Of a DNA stretch of 64,000 nt, positions 35,341 through 43,061 are shown in pieces; position 1 is the first letter of the stretch; every line of letters begins with the position of its first letter. Made by a program: the position numbers and the translations under genes. The stretch spans positions 806,001 through 870,000 of the forward strand of contig NC_008268.1 of assembly GCF_000014565.1 (NCBI RefSeq), read 5' to 3'. Below the pieces are notes generated by a model. It worked only from the letters and a program-made list of their open reading frames with translations. It did no database searches and was not told the origin of the DNA. This DNA is from Rhodococcus jostii RHA1. GTDB lineage: Bacteria; Actinomycetota; Actinomycetes; Mycobacteriales; Mycobacteriaceae.

Positions 35341-36462
35341 GTGAGAGGTTTGGCTAGGGGCATCAAGCGCAACGGCGATCCCGATGCCGATCCCCCAGGA
35401 GACGACGCACCGGTGAACGTCGCGGCGGTACGCCGCGACGACGCTTTGATCGACGCGATCGCCGGCGGCGGTCCCGTCGCAACGGATTCGCCGGAACAGG
35501 ACCAGCTCGCGCTCCTGCTGACCAATTGGCGCGCCGACATCGTGGCGACACCGATGCCGACCGGGCCGCTGCTCGACGACGTGATCGCGGCGATCGACGC
35601 CTCGGACGCCCGTTCCGCACGCAGCGCCGCCCGCGGAAAGCTCCGCTTGTTGCGACCCATCGCAGGCGCTGCCGCCGCGATCGCGGTCGTCATGGGTGGC
35701 GCCACCATCTTCTCGTACAACGCCGCACCCGGCGATCCGCTGTGGAGCGTCAAGTCGGTCGTGTTCAGCCAGCAGGCCGAGTCGACCGTCGCGCAGATTG
35801 ACACCACGTCGCAGCTGCAGGAGGCCGAGCGGCTGATCGCCGCGGGCGACGCGGCGGCGGCGAAGAACCTGCTCGAGGACGCCGCCGACCGTTCCGGCGG
35901 GGTACGTGACGCCGACACGCGCAACGAACTCGACGTGTGGCGGGCGAAGCTCGCCGCGGAGGTCGAGAAGATCACTCCCACCACGCCGCCTGCGACGACG
36001 ACGCCCGGAACCACCACCACCGGCACGCCGACGCAGACCATCGAATTGCCGGCTACACCCGGTTCCACGACGGCGCCGGGAGTCGAGCCGTTGCCGGGAA
36101 CCCTGCCGACCGACCTGCAGCTTCCCGGACAGCCGCCCACGTCACTGCCGCCGCTACCCACGACGACGCTCCCGCTCCCGCCCGAGACATTGCCGTCCAC
36201 CAGCCCTGAACCCACCATCACGATGGTCCCGCCTCCGCAGCCGCCCCTGCCTCTGCCGTCGGACAACCCGACCACACAACCACCCCCGCCTGTTCCGTCG
36301 GACAACCCGACCACACAACCGCCCCCGCCTGTTCCGTCGGACAACCCGACCACACAACCGCCCCCGCCTGTTCCGTCGGACAACCCGACCACACAGCCAC
36401 CCCCGCCTCCGCTGTCGGAGCCTTCCTCGGCGCCGCTCCAGCCGCCAGTCCCGACCAGCTGA
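35341..36462 (+). CDS. rsdA: Anti-sigma-D factor RsdA
   Basis: 373 residues. The N-terminal sigma-D-binding region is VRRDDALIDAIAGG and LALLLTNWRADIV (residues 30-68). A membrane segment lies at about 105-126 (PIAGAAAAIAVVMGGATIFS), followed by an exported domain (NAAPGDPLWSVKSVVFS) and a long Pro/Thr-rich tail with four 13-residue repeats. RsdA holds SigD inactive at the membrane until proteolysis. Start GTG at 35341. Its usual partner sigD is represented only by a remnant here, so it may be an orphan unless SigD is encoded elsewhere. Confidence 0.82.
   Translation: MRGLARGIKRNGDPDADPPGDDAPVNVAAVRRDDALIDAIAGGGPVATDSPEQDQLALLLTNWRADIVATPMPTGPLLDDVIAAIDASDARSARSAARGKLRLLRPIAGAAAAIAVVMGGATIFSYNAAPGDPLWSVKSVVFSQQAESTVAQIDTTSQLQEAERLIAAGDAAAAKNLLEDAADRSGGVRDADTRNELDVWRAKLAAEVEKITPTTPPATTTPGTTTTGTPTQTIELPATPGSTTAPGVEPLPGTLPTDLQLPGQPPTSLPPLPTTTLPLPPETLPSTSPEPTITMVPPPQPPLPLPSDNPTTQPPPPVPSDNPTTQPPPPVPSDNPTTQPPPPVPSDNPTTQPPPPPLSEPSSAPLQPPVPTS
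36256..36411 (+). repeat. Tandem 39-bp repeats in rsdA tail
   Basis: Four consecutive 39-base units starting at 36256, 36295, 36334 and 36373, nearly identical, each encoding PSDNPTTQPPPP plus one residue. The high identity suggests recent expansion or slippage, and unit number may vary among strains. The units lie in the extracytoplasmic cell-wall-type tail. Confidence 0.9.
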
Positions 36463-36465
36463 GGC

Positions 36466-36655
36466 GGGCAGCATCACGCTGACCCACACCCTGATCGTCT
36501 CCGGCTTGGTCGACGGGTACCGGATGTTCGTGTACCCCACCGTGCAGGGTCGGGGACGACGGCTGTTCCCCGACGGTTACGCCATGCGGAAACTGCAGCT
36601 GGCGCAGGCCCGCAGCTTCGAAAACGGCGTCTCTCTGCTGCGCTTCACCCTCTGA
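36466..36655 (+). pseudogene. 3' fragment of a dihydrofolate-reductase-family gene
   Basis: The frame reads GSITLTHTLIVSGLVDGYRM, FVYPTVQGRGRRLFPDG and ARSFENGVSLLRFTL-stop. This matches the end of RibD/DHFR-like oxidoreductases (LIEHGLVDEYRLxVxPVVLGxGxRLF). The NADPH-binding N-terminal two thirds are missing. A complete family member lies at 37404-38048 but is a different subtype. Confidence 0.7.
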
Positions 36656-36691
36656 GCGCGGCGGTGCCCATACCGGCGGCGGATAGTTGTC

Positions 36692-36994
36692 CTACTTATG
36701 CCGGCTTTCGGCGATCCGCGCCTGAGCAAGCGCGGTCATCACCCGCTCGGTCATCTCCGGCCATGGCGGTCGCCGCAACACCGCGATCGTGCCGATGACG
36801 GCCGCCGCGAAACCCGTGCAGACCCCGATCAACGCGTGCCAGCTCGCATCGACGGCGGGCGTCCACGTAACACCCTCCGCACCGACTGTGTAGATGCCGA
36901 CCGGACGCTCACCTCGTCGACCCCAACCTGTCCGCGACACAGTGATGATCACCGTGCCGTTACTCGCCTCGTACGGCTCGCCGAAGACCAGCAT
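36692..36994 (-). CDS. Small membrane-anchored protein of unknown function
   Basis: 100 residues from the ATG at 36994, with AAGGAGGACTCG upstream, a near-perfect ribosome site. MLVFGEPYEASNGTVIITVS is followed by PVGIYTVGAEGVTWTPAVD and one membrane segment (LIGVCTGFAAAVIGTIAVL) with RRPPWPEM after it. The layout is familiar from actinobacterial hypothetical proteins, but no function is known to me. Confidence 0.75.
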   Translation of the reverse strand: MLVFGEPYEASNGTVIITVSRTGWGRRGERPVGIYTVGAEGVTWTPAVDASWHALIGVCTGFAAAVIGTIAVLRRPPWPEMTERVMTALAQARIAESRHK

Positions 36995-37403
36995 CGAGTC
37001 CTCCTTATCGGGGCCGTCAGTCTACTGCGCGAAGCACGGCGATCGCCCCGATCCGCCCCTTCGGCCGGGCGACCGTGGTGGCGTCGGGCGCGCGACTCGC
37101 CAGTGCACCTCGGTAGGTTTTCGGATCACGGCTCTGGTCATTTTCGGCCTTCGTCCGGCTCCTCAGAGGGAACCGCGTCCCTGCTGTCGATGTCGTCACT
37201 GGGCTTCGACTGTTCGTTGCGTAGTGGTATCAGCCCTGAGTGCAAAGAAATGCCAGACTGGGCTGACCGCCTTTGGCGGCACTGCACCATTCGGAAGCAG
37301 ATCGGCCGACGGGACACGATTTCGACGTTCGCGATGAGTCCAGCCATCTCTTCCGGTCTGTCTATTTGTATCCCGGTCCATCCGATCATTGGAGGAGGCG
37401 CCC
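36995..37403. other. Intergenic region between divergent genes
   Basis: 409 bases that must contain both promoters. The right end carries a strong GGAGGAGG ribosome site for the DHFR-family gene. No further gene or strong dyad was found. Confidence 0.45.
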
Positions 37404-38048
37404 ATGCCCCGCACCCGCATCCACAACATGAACATCTCCCTCGACGGCTACGCCGCCGGCGAGCACGTGACTTTCGACGCCCCGATCGGCGGTGCGCAAC
37501 GGCTATTCGACTGGTTCGACGGACGCGTCATCCACGGGGTCGACCGGGTAGACGCCCCGATCACCCTGGACCGCGCCGTGACCAGCCTGTGGAGCCAGGG
37601 CATCGGCGCGGAGATCATGGGGCGCCGCAAGTTCGGACCCCACAGCGGCGATTGGCCCGACGACGGGTGGCGGGGCTGGTGGGGCGACGAACCGCCATTT
37701 CAGACACCGGTGTTCGTCATGAGCCACTACCCACACCCGAGCATCGACTTCCCCAACGGAACCAGCTTCCATTTCGTGGACGCGCCACCCGATGAGGTGC
37801 TGCGCATGGCCCAGGAAGCAGCGAACGGTCAGGACGTCCGTATCGGCGGAGGACCCTCGATCGTGCGGCAGTTTCTGCAAGCCGACCTGATCGACTTCAT
37901 GCACCTGGTGATCGTGCCCATCACCCTCGGGCGCGGCGTATCCCTCTGGGAGGGCTTGGAGGGCATCGAAGACCGCTTCACAGTCGAGACCGTCACCTCA
38001 CCCAGCGGTCTCACCCATCAGCTCTGGAACAAGAACGGCCACGACTGA
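37404..38048 (+). CDS. Dihydrofolate reductase family (RibD C-domain-like) protein
   Basis: 214 residues from the ATG at 37404, with GGAGGAGG nine bases upstream. TRIHNMNISLDGYAAGEHVT opens the fold, GAEIMGRRKFG is the substrate/nucleotide segment, VRIGGGPSIVRQFLQADLID the NADPH-binding helix and HLVIVPITLGRGVSLWEGLE the final strand region. An NADPH-dependent reductase of unknown substrate; widespread in actinobacteria. Confidence 0.9.
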   Translation: MPRTRIHNMNISLDGYAAGEHVTFDAPIGGAQRLFDWFDGRVIHGVDRVDAPITLDRAVTSLWSQGIGAEIMGRRKFGPHSGDWPDDGWRGWWGDEPPFQTPVFVMSHYPHPSIDFPNGTSFHFVDAPPDEVLRMAQEAANGQDVRIGGGPSIVRQFLQADLIDFMHLVIVPITLGRGVSLWEGLEGIEDRFTVETVTSPSGLTHQLWNKNGHD

Positions 38049-38225
38049 ATCCGGACGCCTCGGTGGGGTGACGGCGCCCTGATTGACGGGGAAGAAGGCC
38101 TTGTCGTCGTCGAGCATTGTCGGACCTAGGGCGGGGACGCGTTGGAGTGGCCGACAGCGCGCCGAGGGACAGGCGGTTCCGCACGCGGATCCTCGGCGGG
38201 AGGTCCTCGATCGCTTGGCGTTGGG

Positions 38226-38789
38226 CTAGGGCCGTCGTCCGAACCAATCGAGGAGTCGGGTCTGCTGCGAAGCGTCGGGAGGCAATGTGTCGCTCGGGCC
38301 CTCGCCGTACGCACCGAAGGCGAGCATGTCGTCCAGATGTGGTTCGACCACGCGCGACAGTCCGGCGACCACAGGCGGATCAAGAGTTTCATCGAGGCCC
38401 GCCGCGCGGAGGAGGTCCCACGCGTGGACCACGAGATCGACGAGCCGGAAGCGCAGGAACGCCTCGGCGGGGACGTCGCCGTTCGGGCCCGGAACTGGCT
38501 GTTCCGGTGGTGCGGCGGCGAAGGCCTCGGCCTGCTGTCGTGACGATTCGGCCACCGCGGCGACCGGGTCGTCTCCGAGCTGGTCATCCGTGAGCATGTT
38601 CCGGGCCTGTTCACGACCGACGCCGCCAAGCAGGAGCGAAGTGAAGCGGTTCCCCACCACGACGTGCTCGACCAGGTCGCGCACCGAAATCTGTGACGGT
38701 GTGGGCAGGTCCCATGAGTCCACCGGGAGTTGGCGCACCACGCGCTCGAATTCGGCCGAGGCAGCGAGAATGAGTTCCACCTTTCGCAC
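38226..38789 (-). CDS. DinB/MDMPI-fold (TIGR03086-like) metal-binding protein
   Basis: About 187 residues if the GTG at 38789 is used (VRKVELILAASAEFERVVRQ). ISVRDLVEHVVVGNRFTSLL and FRLVDLVVHAWDLLRAAGLD carry the His residues of the DinB-like metal site, and PDASQQTRLLDWFGRRP is the typical end. The frame is open to 38972, but that part is not family-like. Probable thiol-dependent enzyme or stress protein. Confidence 0.78.
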   Translation of the reverse strand: MRKVELILAASAEFERVVRQLPVDSWDLPTPSQISVRDLVEHVVVGNRFTSLLLGGVGREQARNMLTDDQLGDDPVAAVAESSRQQAEAFAAAPPEQPVPGPNGDVPAEAFLRFRLVDLVVHAWDLLRAAGLDETLDPPVVAGLSRVVEPHLDDMLAFGAYGEGPSDTLPPDASQQTRLLDWFGRRP

Positions 38790-39026
38790 GGTAGCGGTCG
38801 TGGACTGGTTCCGGACAGGTGCGTCGTGGCGGATGTCCTCCTCGGGAACGGCGTACGGCGATTCCGTGGAACCGTGGACTCTGACAGCCACGCTGCCGCT
38901 CGCGGCGGGCATATCGTGGGCGCAGATCGCCGAACGTTCCCCGGTCACGGCCCCCACGACATACTGAACCAATCGGCAAGCGCCCGCTGTCGATCGAGAT
39001 TCTCTGGCTCCCGCTCGCGCACGTCG

Positions 39027-39983
39027 TCAGGCGCGAGAGCGACGTTCGAGCATCAGGACGCTGATACTGGCGACGACCAGAACCACCGCCAGCGCGAAGA
39101 AGACGTCGCGTGGGAGGAAGCCGGCGCCGAGGGCAGACCCGACGATCAACGGGCCGGCGATTCCGCCGAGGCGCCCGATCCCGAGGGCCCAGCCGACTCC
39201 GGTGGACCGCATGCCGGGTGGATACAGCACAGTTGCCAGGGCGATGACGCTCATCTGCCCGCCGGTCACACACGTGCCCGTCAGGAATGCGGTTCCGAGA
39301 AGTGCCCAGGTGCTGCCGCCACCGATGACCCACCCCAGTGCCGCGACGAAGGCCGCACCGCCGAGATAGACGATGCCGAGAGTGTGGAACGGGTTGGTCT
39401 TGTCCATCGCGGGACCGATGATGATTGCTGCCAGAATCCCGCCGATCGTGGTCAAGACGGTCGAGGCGATAACGACGCGTGACGGCGCTCCCAGCGAGCC
39501 GACAATCGTCGGAAGCCAGCTTTGAATTGCGTAGAAGGCCGCCAGATTTGCCGCGAAGGCAGTCCACAGCAGGAGGGTGCTCAGGAACCACCTGCCGCGT
39601 ACCAGATCGACGACCATCGGAACCTTCCCACGGCCGGGTTCCTCGGCACTCGAGTAGTCGGTCCGAATGACCGTATCGGCGGGCAGGCCGGGGTCGATGC
39701 GGCGCAGGGTGGCATGTGCACGGGTGGGAGCGCCGCGCATCAGTAGGTAGCGGGGTGAATCGGGGAAGTAACGCAGCAGAGGAATGAGTAGCACCAACGG
39801 CACGATGCCTCCGATGACGAACATCGCGCGCCAGCCCAAGTGTGGGATGACCACGCCGGAGACGATTCCCGCGGCCACGAAGCCGAGTGCGAACCACGCG
39901 GCTTTCCTCCGCGGGGACACCGACACCGCAGATCTCGCCCACCGCGTCGCTTCGACCATCTGGTCCGGCATCGCCGCGCCCTA
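39027..39983 (-). pseudogene. MFS transporter, N-terminal truncated (aromatic-acid symporter type)
   Basis: Open from the ATG at 39971, 314 codons: FVAAGIVSGVVIPHLGWRAM, FPDSPRYLLMRG (inter-helix motif), AAFYAIQSWLPTIVGSLGAP, ILAAIIIGPAMDKTNPFHTL. These are transmembrane helices about 5-12 of an AAHS-type MFS protein. Helices 1-4 and the first MFS signature are absent. A TAG at 39981-39983 lies just before GAAMPDQM, where the family has GLGAAMP, marking the break. Such a protein is unlikely to transport. Confidence 0.8.
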
Positions 39984-40248
39984 GCCGGGTGCGGAAGGCT
40001 CCGGTGCTCGTCGAGTGGAGCTTGAAGCGCCGATGGAGGCACGTGGCCACGGCGAGAACCGTGCACGCTTGCGCCGGCCGACCCCACCGTTTCCGATATC
40101 CGCTATTGACGAAACCGCCAGCTCCAGGTGATGATTTGGGTATCCCACCCGAGGTGGGGAGAGGGCCCGCCCCTCTGTTGGAGATCACTCATCGGGCAGC
40201 ACCAGAACGGTCGCTGTCGTCGTGTGTCCACAACAGAAAGGGGTCCAC

Positions 40249-40437
40249 ATGGTCCAGCCCGAAGTCCTGATCGCCCTGCTGATCGCCGCCTGCTTCATCT
40301 TCTTCGTGAGCGCCTGCTTGGTCACGGTCATCGTCATCGTCATCGTCACCGGCAGTACCGCCGGCCTCCGTGACTTCGCGAAGGTGCTCGCTGCATTCGG
40401 ACGCGTAATCCGCCTCCGGTTCCGGTTCGGCAACTGA
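40249..40437 (+). CDS. Small single-span membrane protein
   Basis: 62 residues from the ATG at 40249 with AGAAAGGGG upstream. LIALLIAACFIFFVSACLVT then VIVIVIVTGST is one long hydrophobic helix, followed by a basic tail (FGRVIRLRFRFGN). A strong hairpin follows 27 bases downstream, supporting an independent transcription unit. Function unknown; toxin-like or membrane-stress peptides have this look, but nothing supports that here. Confidence 0.65.
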   Translation: MVQPEVLIALLIAACFIFFVSACLVTVIVIVIVTGSTAGLRDFAKVLAAFGRVIRLRFRFGN

Positions 40438-40463
40438 CCACAGCGCGAAACCCTCGCACAGGA

Positions 40464-40494
40464 GGGAGTCCCCGGTATCGGTCCGGGGACTCCC
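40464..40494 (+). terminator. Strong hairpin terminator
   Basis: GGGAGTCCCCGG, seven-base loop, CCGGGGACTCCC: a perfect 12-base-pair stem directly after the small membrane protein gene. No T-run. It separates the gene from the convergent hydrolase remnant. Confidence 0.7.
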
Positions 40495-40566
40495 CCGGGG
40501 TCTGTGTCCATCAATCGAGAAACTGTCACCGAAGCCCGAACACCAGAACGACGATGCTGGTCGCCG

Positions 40567-41137
40567 CTAACTGACCTCGAGCGGACCGAGGTGTCCGATC
40601 AGATGGTGCGAGAAGAAATCCTTCAGGCCCCGCGCCGATGCCGTCGGGTTTTGCACCATCAGTAGGTGCCCGGCCCCCGGCACGGTGAGGCGCTCGGCCC
40701 GCGGGAACCAGCGCTGCACGAGCTCGCTTCCATCGACGAACCGCGCGCAACTCTCGGCACCGAGCACATTGAGCACCGGCCGCGTGATGCGCCCGGGCCT
40801 CCCCTGCCCCGAAACTCCGCTGCTGCACGGCCGGCATCTCAGCTCGGCAGAACAAGTCAGCCTCGTCGAGCTCCTCGTCGAAGGCGTGGGGAATCACCCG
40901 GTCCAGCACGGCACGGTAGCCATCGCCGCACACATGGCGCAGGAACCCGTCCACCGCGGCGGCCTTGTCGCCTGATCTGTAGGCAGCGATGACCCGCAAG
41001 GTCGAATACTCCATCAGCTGCGCGACCAGTGGGTCGTACCACGAGACGAAGGCACCGGCGTGTAGGAGCACGACGCGCTCACCGCCCTCGCGCAGCTCAT
41101 AGGTCAGTGAGACGTCACCAAACCGGGCACTGTCCAC
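40567..41137 (-). pseudogene. Alpha/beta hydrolase gene with internal deletion and frameshift
   Basis: The start is natural (FGDVSLTYELREGGERVVLL, HAGAFVSWYDPLVAQLMEYS), but the sequence then jumps to VIAAYRSGDKAAAVDGFLRH, which belongs to the cap/late region: the nucleophile elbow GxSxG is missing. Near 40805 the frame must change to read VLNVLGAESCARFVDGSELV, QRWFPRAERLTVPGAGHLLM, the catalytic His end. Non-functional. Confidence 0.7.
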
Positions 41138-41293
41138 GGCGTCCCCTACGGATCCGCTCCATGAAGTCAGTTCTAGTGGAATGGCTCACGAGTCAAGGGC
41201 TGCGGCAGGTGACCCGGTGGGTGGTCCCGCAGAGCCACCCACCGGGTTTCGAACTTCAAACGGCCACCGTGCACCGGCGGCCGCGTCACACCT

Positions 41294-42121
41294 CTAGCGA
41301 AGGGGGAACCCGAGACGAACGAGCGATTCCTTCAGCCGATCCCGCCCGTTCAGCCGCGTCGCGGACGCGAGTCGGTCCAGAACCCTTTCGATCCAGGAAT
41401 GTTCGAGCTGCTGCGCCGAGTAGAAGGCAGCGATCCGCCCCTCGTAGGCGTCGACGTGGTCGCGTTGGGCGAGCAGGTCGTACTTCTCGTGGTGCAACAC
41501 CGCAGCTCGGGGCAGGCGCGGCTTGATCTGGGCGTCGGCGTCCGGATGGGGCTGCCCGACGACGAGCCCGAACACCGCGAACACGTGGGGTGGCAGGCCG
41601 AGTTCCGCCGCGACTTCCTCGGGCTTGTTGCGCAGCGCCCCGATGAACACCGTTCCCAACCCGAGCGACTCCGCCGCGGTCACGGCGTTCTGCGCCGCCA
41701 GGGCGGCATCGATGAACCCGATATAGCTGCTCTCGAGGTAGTCGGCGCCCTCGATCGGCGCGCCGCGGTCGCCAGCGAGCTGGCGGACACGGGCGAAGTC
41801 GGCGAGCCAGACCAGCAGGACGGGAGCCTCGATGATGTGGGCCTGGTCGCCCGCGAGTGCGGCCAGACGAGCCTTGCTGTCGGGGTCGCGGACCGCGACG
41901 ACGCTCCACGCCTGGAGGTTCGACGACGTGGCGGCCGACTGCCCGGCCGACACGAGCACGTCGAGCGTCTCGTCGGTCAGCGGATCGGGTAGGTAGCGGC
42001 GGACCGACCGGTGCGAGTGCAGGGCTTCGAGAACCGGATTCCACTGCGCGGGTTCGGTGAGGGCGGGGTCCCAGTAGCGCTGCTGCAGCGCCGTGCGAGG
42101 TGCGATGTCTGCGATGGTCAC
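41294..42121 (-). CDS. NADPH-dependent nitroreductase (NfsA-like)
   Basis: 275 residues from the GTG at 42121; upstream GTG codons in the same frame would add about 15-25 residues. HSHRSVRRYLPDPLTDETLD and SAGQSAATSSNLQAWSVVAV bind FMN, AALAAQNAVTAAESLGLGTV is the conserved helix, and FGLVVGQPHPDADAQIKPRL with AVLHHEKYD is typical of NfsA/FRP enzymes. Reduces nitro compounds, quinones or flavin with NADPH. Confidence 0.88.
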   Translation of the reverse strand: MTIADIAPRTALQQRYWDPALTEPAQWNPVLEALHSHRSVRRYLPDPLTDETLDVLVSAGQSAATSSNLQAWSVVAVRDPDSKARLAALAGDQAHIIEAPVLLVWLADFARVRQLAGDRGAPIEGADYLESSYIGFIDAALAAQNAVTAAESLGLGTVFIGALRNKPEEVAAELGLPPHVFAVFGLVVGQPHPDADAQIKPRLPRAAVLHHEKYDLLAQRDHVDAYEGRIAAFYSAQQLEHSWIERVLDRLASATRLNGRDRLKESLVRLGFPLR

Positions 42122-42302
42122 CCGGACAGGAAAGCCGACCACCGCCCCCCGCTCCAGTGTTAGGCGCACCGTGATTCCTGAGAGCCCCCCGCGTTCTCGT
42201 CGACACCCGCGAACGGAACGCGTGAACAGCCGCAGCGACGCCGCCGATCGGCGACAATTCGGGGGCTTCCGACAGCTGTTCGGAACTACGTGATGCAAGG
42301 GA

Positions 42303-43049
42303 GTGGATGTGACGGAACGGGTGATCGTGGTGACGGGTGCCGGCTCGGGAATCGGTCGGTCGATCGCGACCGGACTGCTCGACGCCGGGCATCACGTGGT
42401 GCTGACAGGGCGGGCGCGGGAAAAGCTGGACGAGACAGCGCACGGTCGCGAACACGCAGTCGTGGTGCCGGCCGACGTCTCGTCGCCGCAGTCGGTGCAC
42501 AGCCTCTTCGCCGCCGTGGCCGAACGATTCGGCCGCCTCGACGTACTCGTCAACAATGCGGGCACCTTCGGCCCGTCCGGCGCGGTGGACGAGATCGAAC
42601 CGGAGGACTGGGACCGAACAGTCGCCACCAATTTGACCGGCGTCTTCCTCTGCTCCCGGGAGGCCGTGCGAATGATGAAAGCCCAGACACCACGCGGCGG
42701 ACGCATCATCAACAACGGTTCACTGTCCGCCCACACGCCACGACCCGCGAGCGTCGCCTACACGGCAACTAAACACGGGGTGTCGGGGTTGACCAAGTCG
42801 ATCGCGCTCGACGGACGCGACCACGACATCTGCTGCACCCAGATCGACATCGGGAACGCCGCAACCGCCATGACCGAAGGCATCGGCCAATCCGCCCGGC
42901 AACCGGACGGATCAATGCGAGCGGAACCCACCTTCGACCCGCGGTACGTCGCGGACGCAGTGACCCGACTGGTCGAACTCCCCTTGGACGTCACCGTGCC
43001 GACGATGACCATCATGGCCACCGGCATGCCGTACATCGGCCGCGGCTGA
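42303..43049 (+). CDS. SDR family oxidoreductase
   Basis: 248 residues. VIVVTGAGSGIGRSIATGLL is the nucleotide-binding loop (TGxxxGIG), DVLVNNAGTFGPSG the NAG motif, INNGSLSAHTPRPASVAYTA then TKHG the Ser/Tyr/Lys catalytic triad. Classical SDR. Two GTG codons (42303 and 42309) could start it; AAGGGAG lies just upstream, which favours 42309. Convergent with the reverse-transcriptase gene. Confidence 0.9.
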   Translation: MDVTERVIVVTGAGSGIGRSIATGLLDAGHHVVLTGRAREKLDETAHGREHAVVVPADVSSPQSVHSLFAAVAERFGRLDVLVNNAGTFGPSGAVDEIEPEDWDRTVATNLTGVFLCSREAVRMMKAQTPRGGRIINNGSLSAHTPRPASVAYTATKHGVSGLTKSIALDGRDHDICCTQIDIGNAATAMTEGIGQSARQPDGSMRAEPTFDPRYVADAVTRLVELPLDVTVPTMTIMATGMPYIGRG

Positions 43050-43061
43050 CCGCGCGGCCGA

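Noticed and set aside
36218..36420. Tandem repeats as a CRISPR array
   Set aside because: The 39-base units have no spacers between them and encode an in-frame protein repeat.
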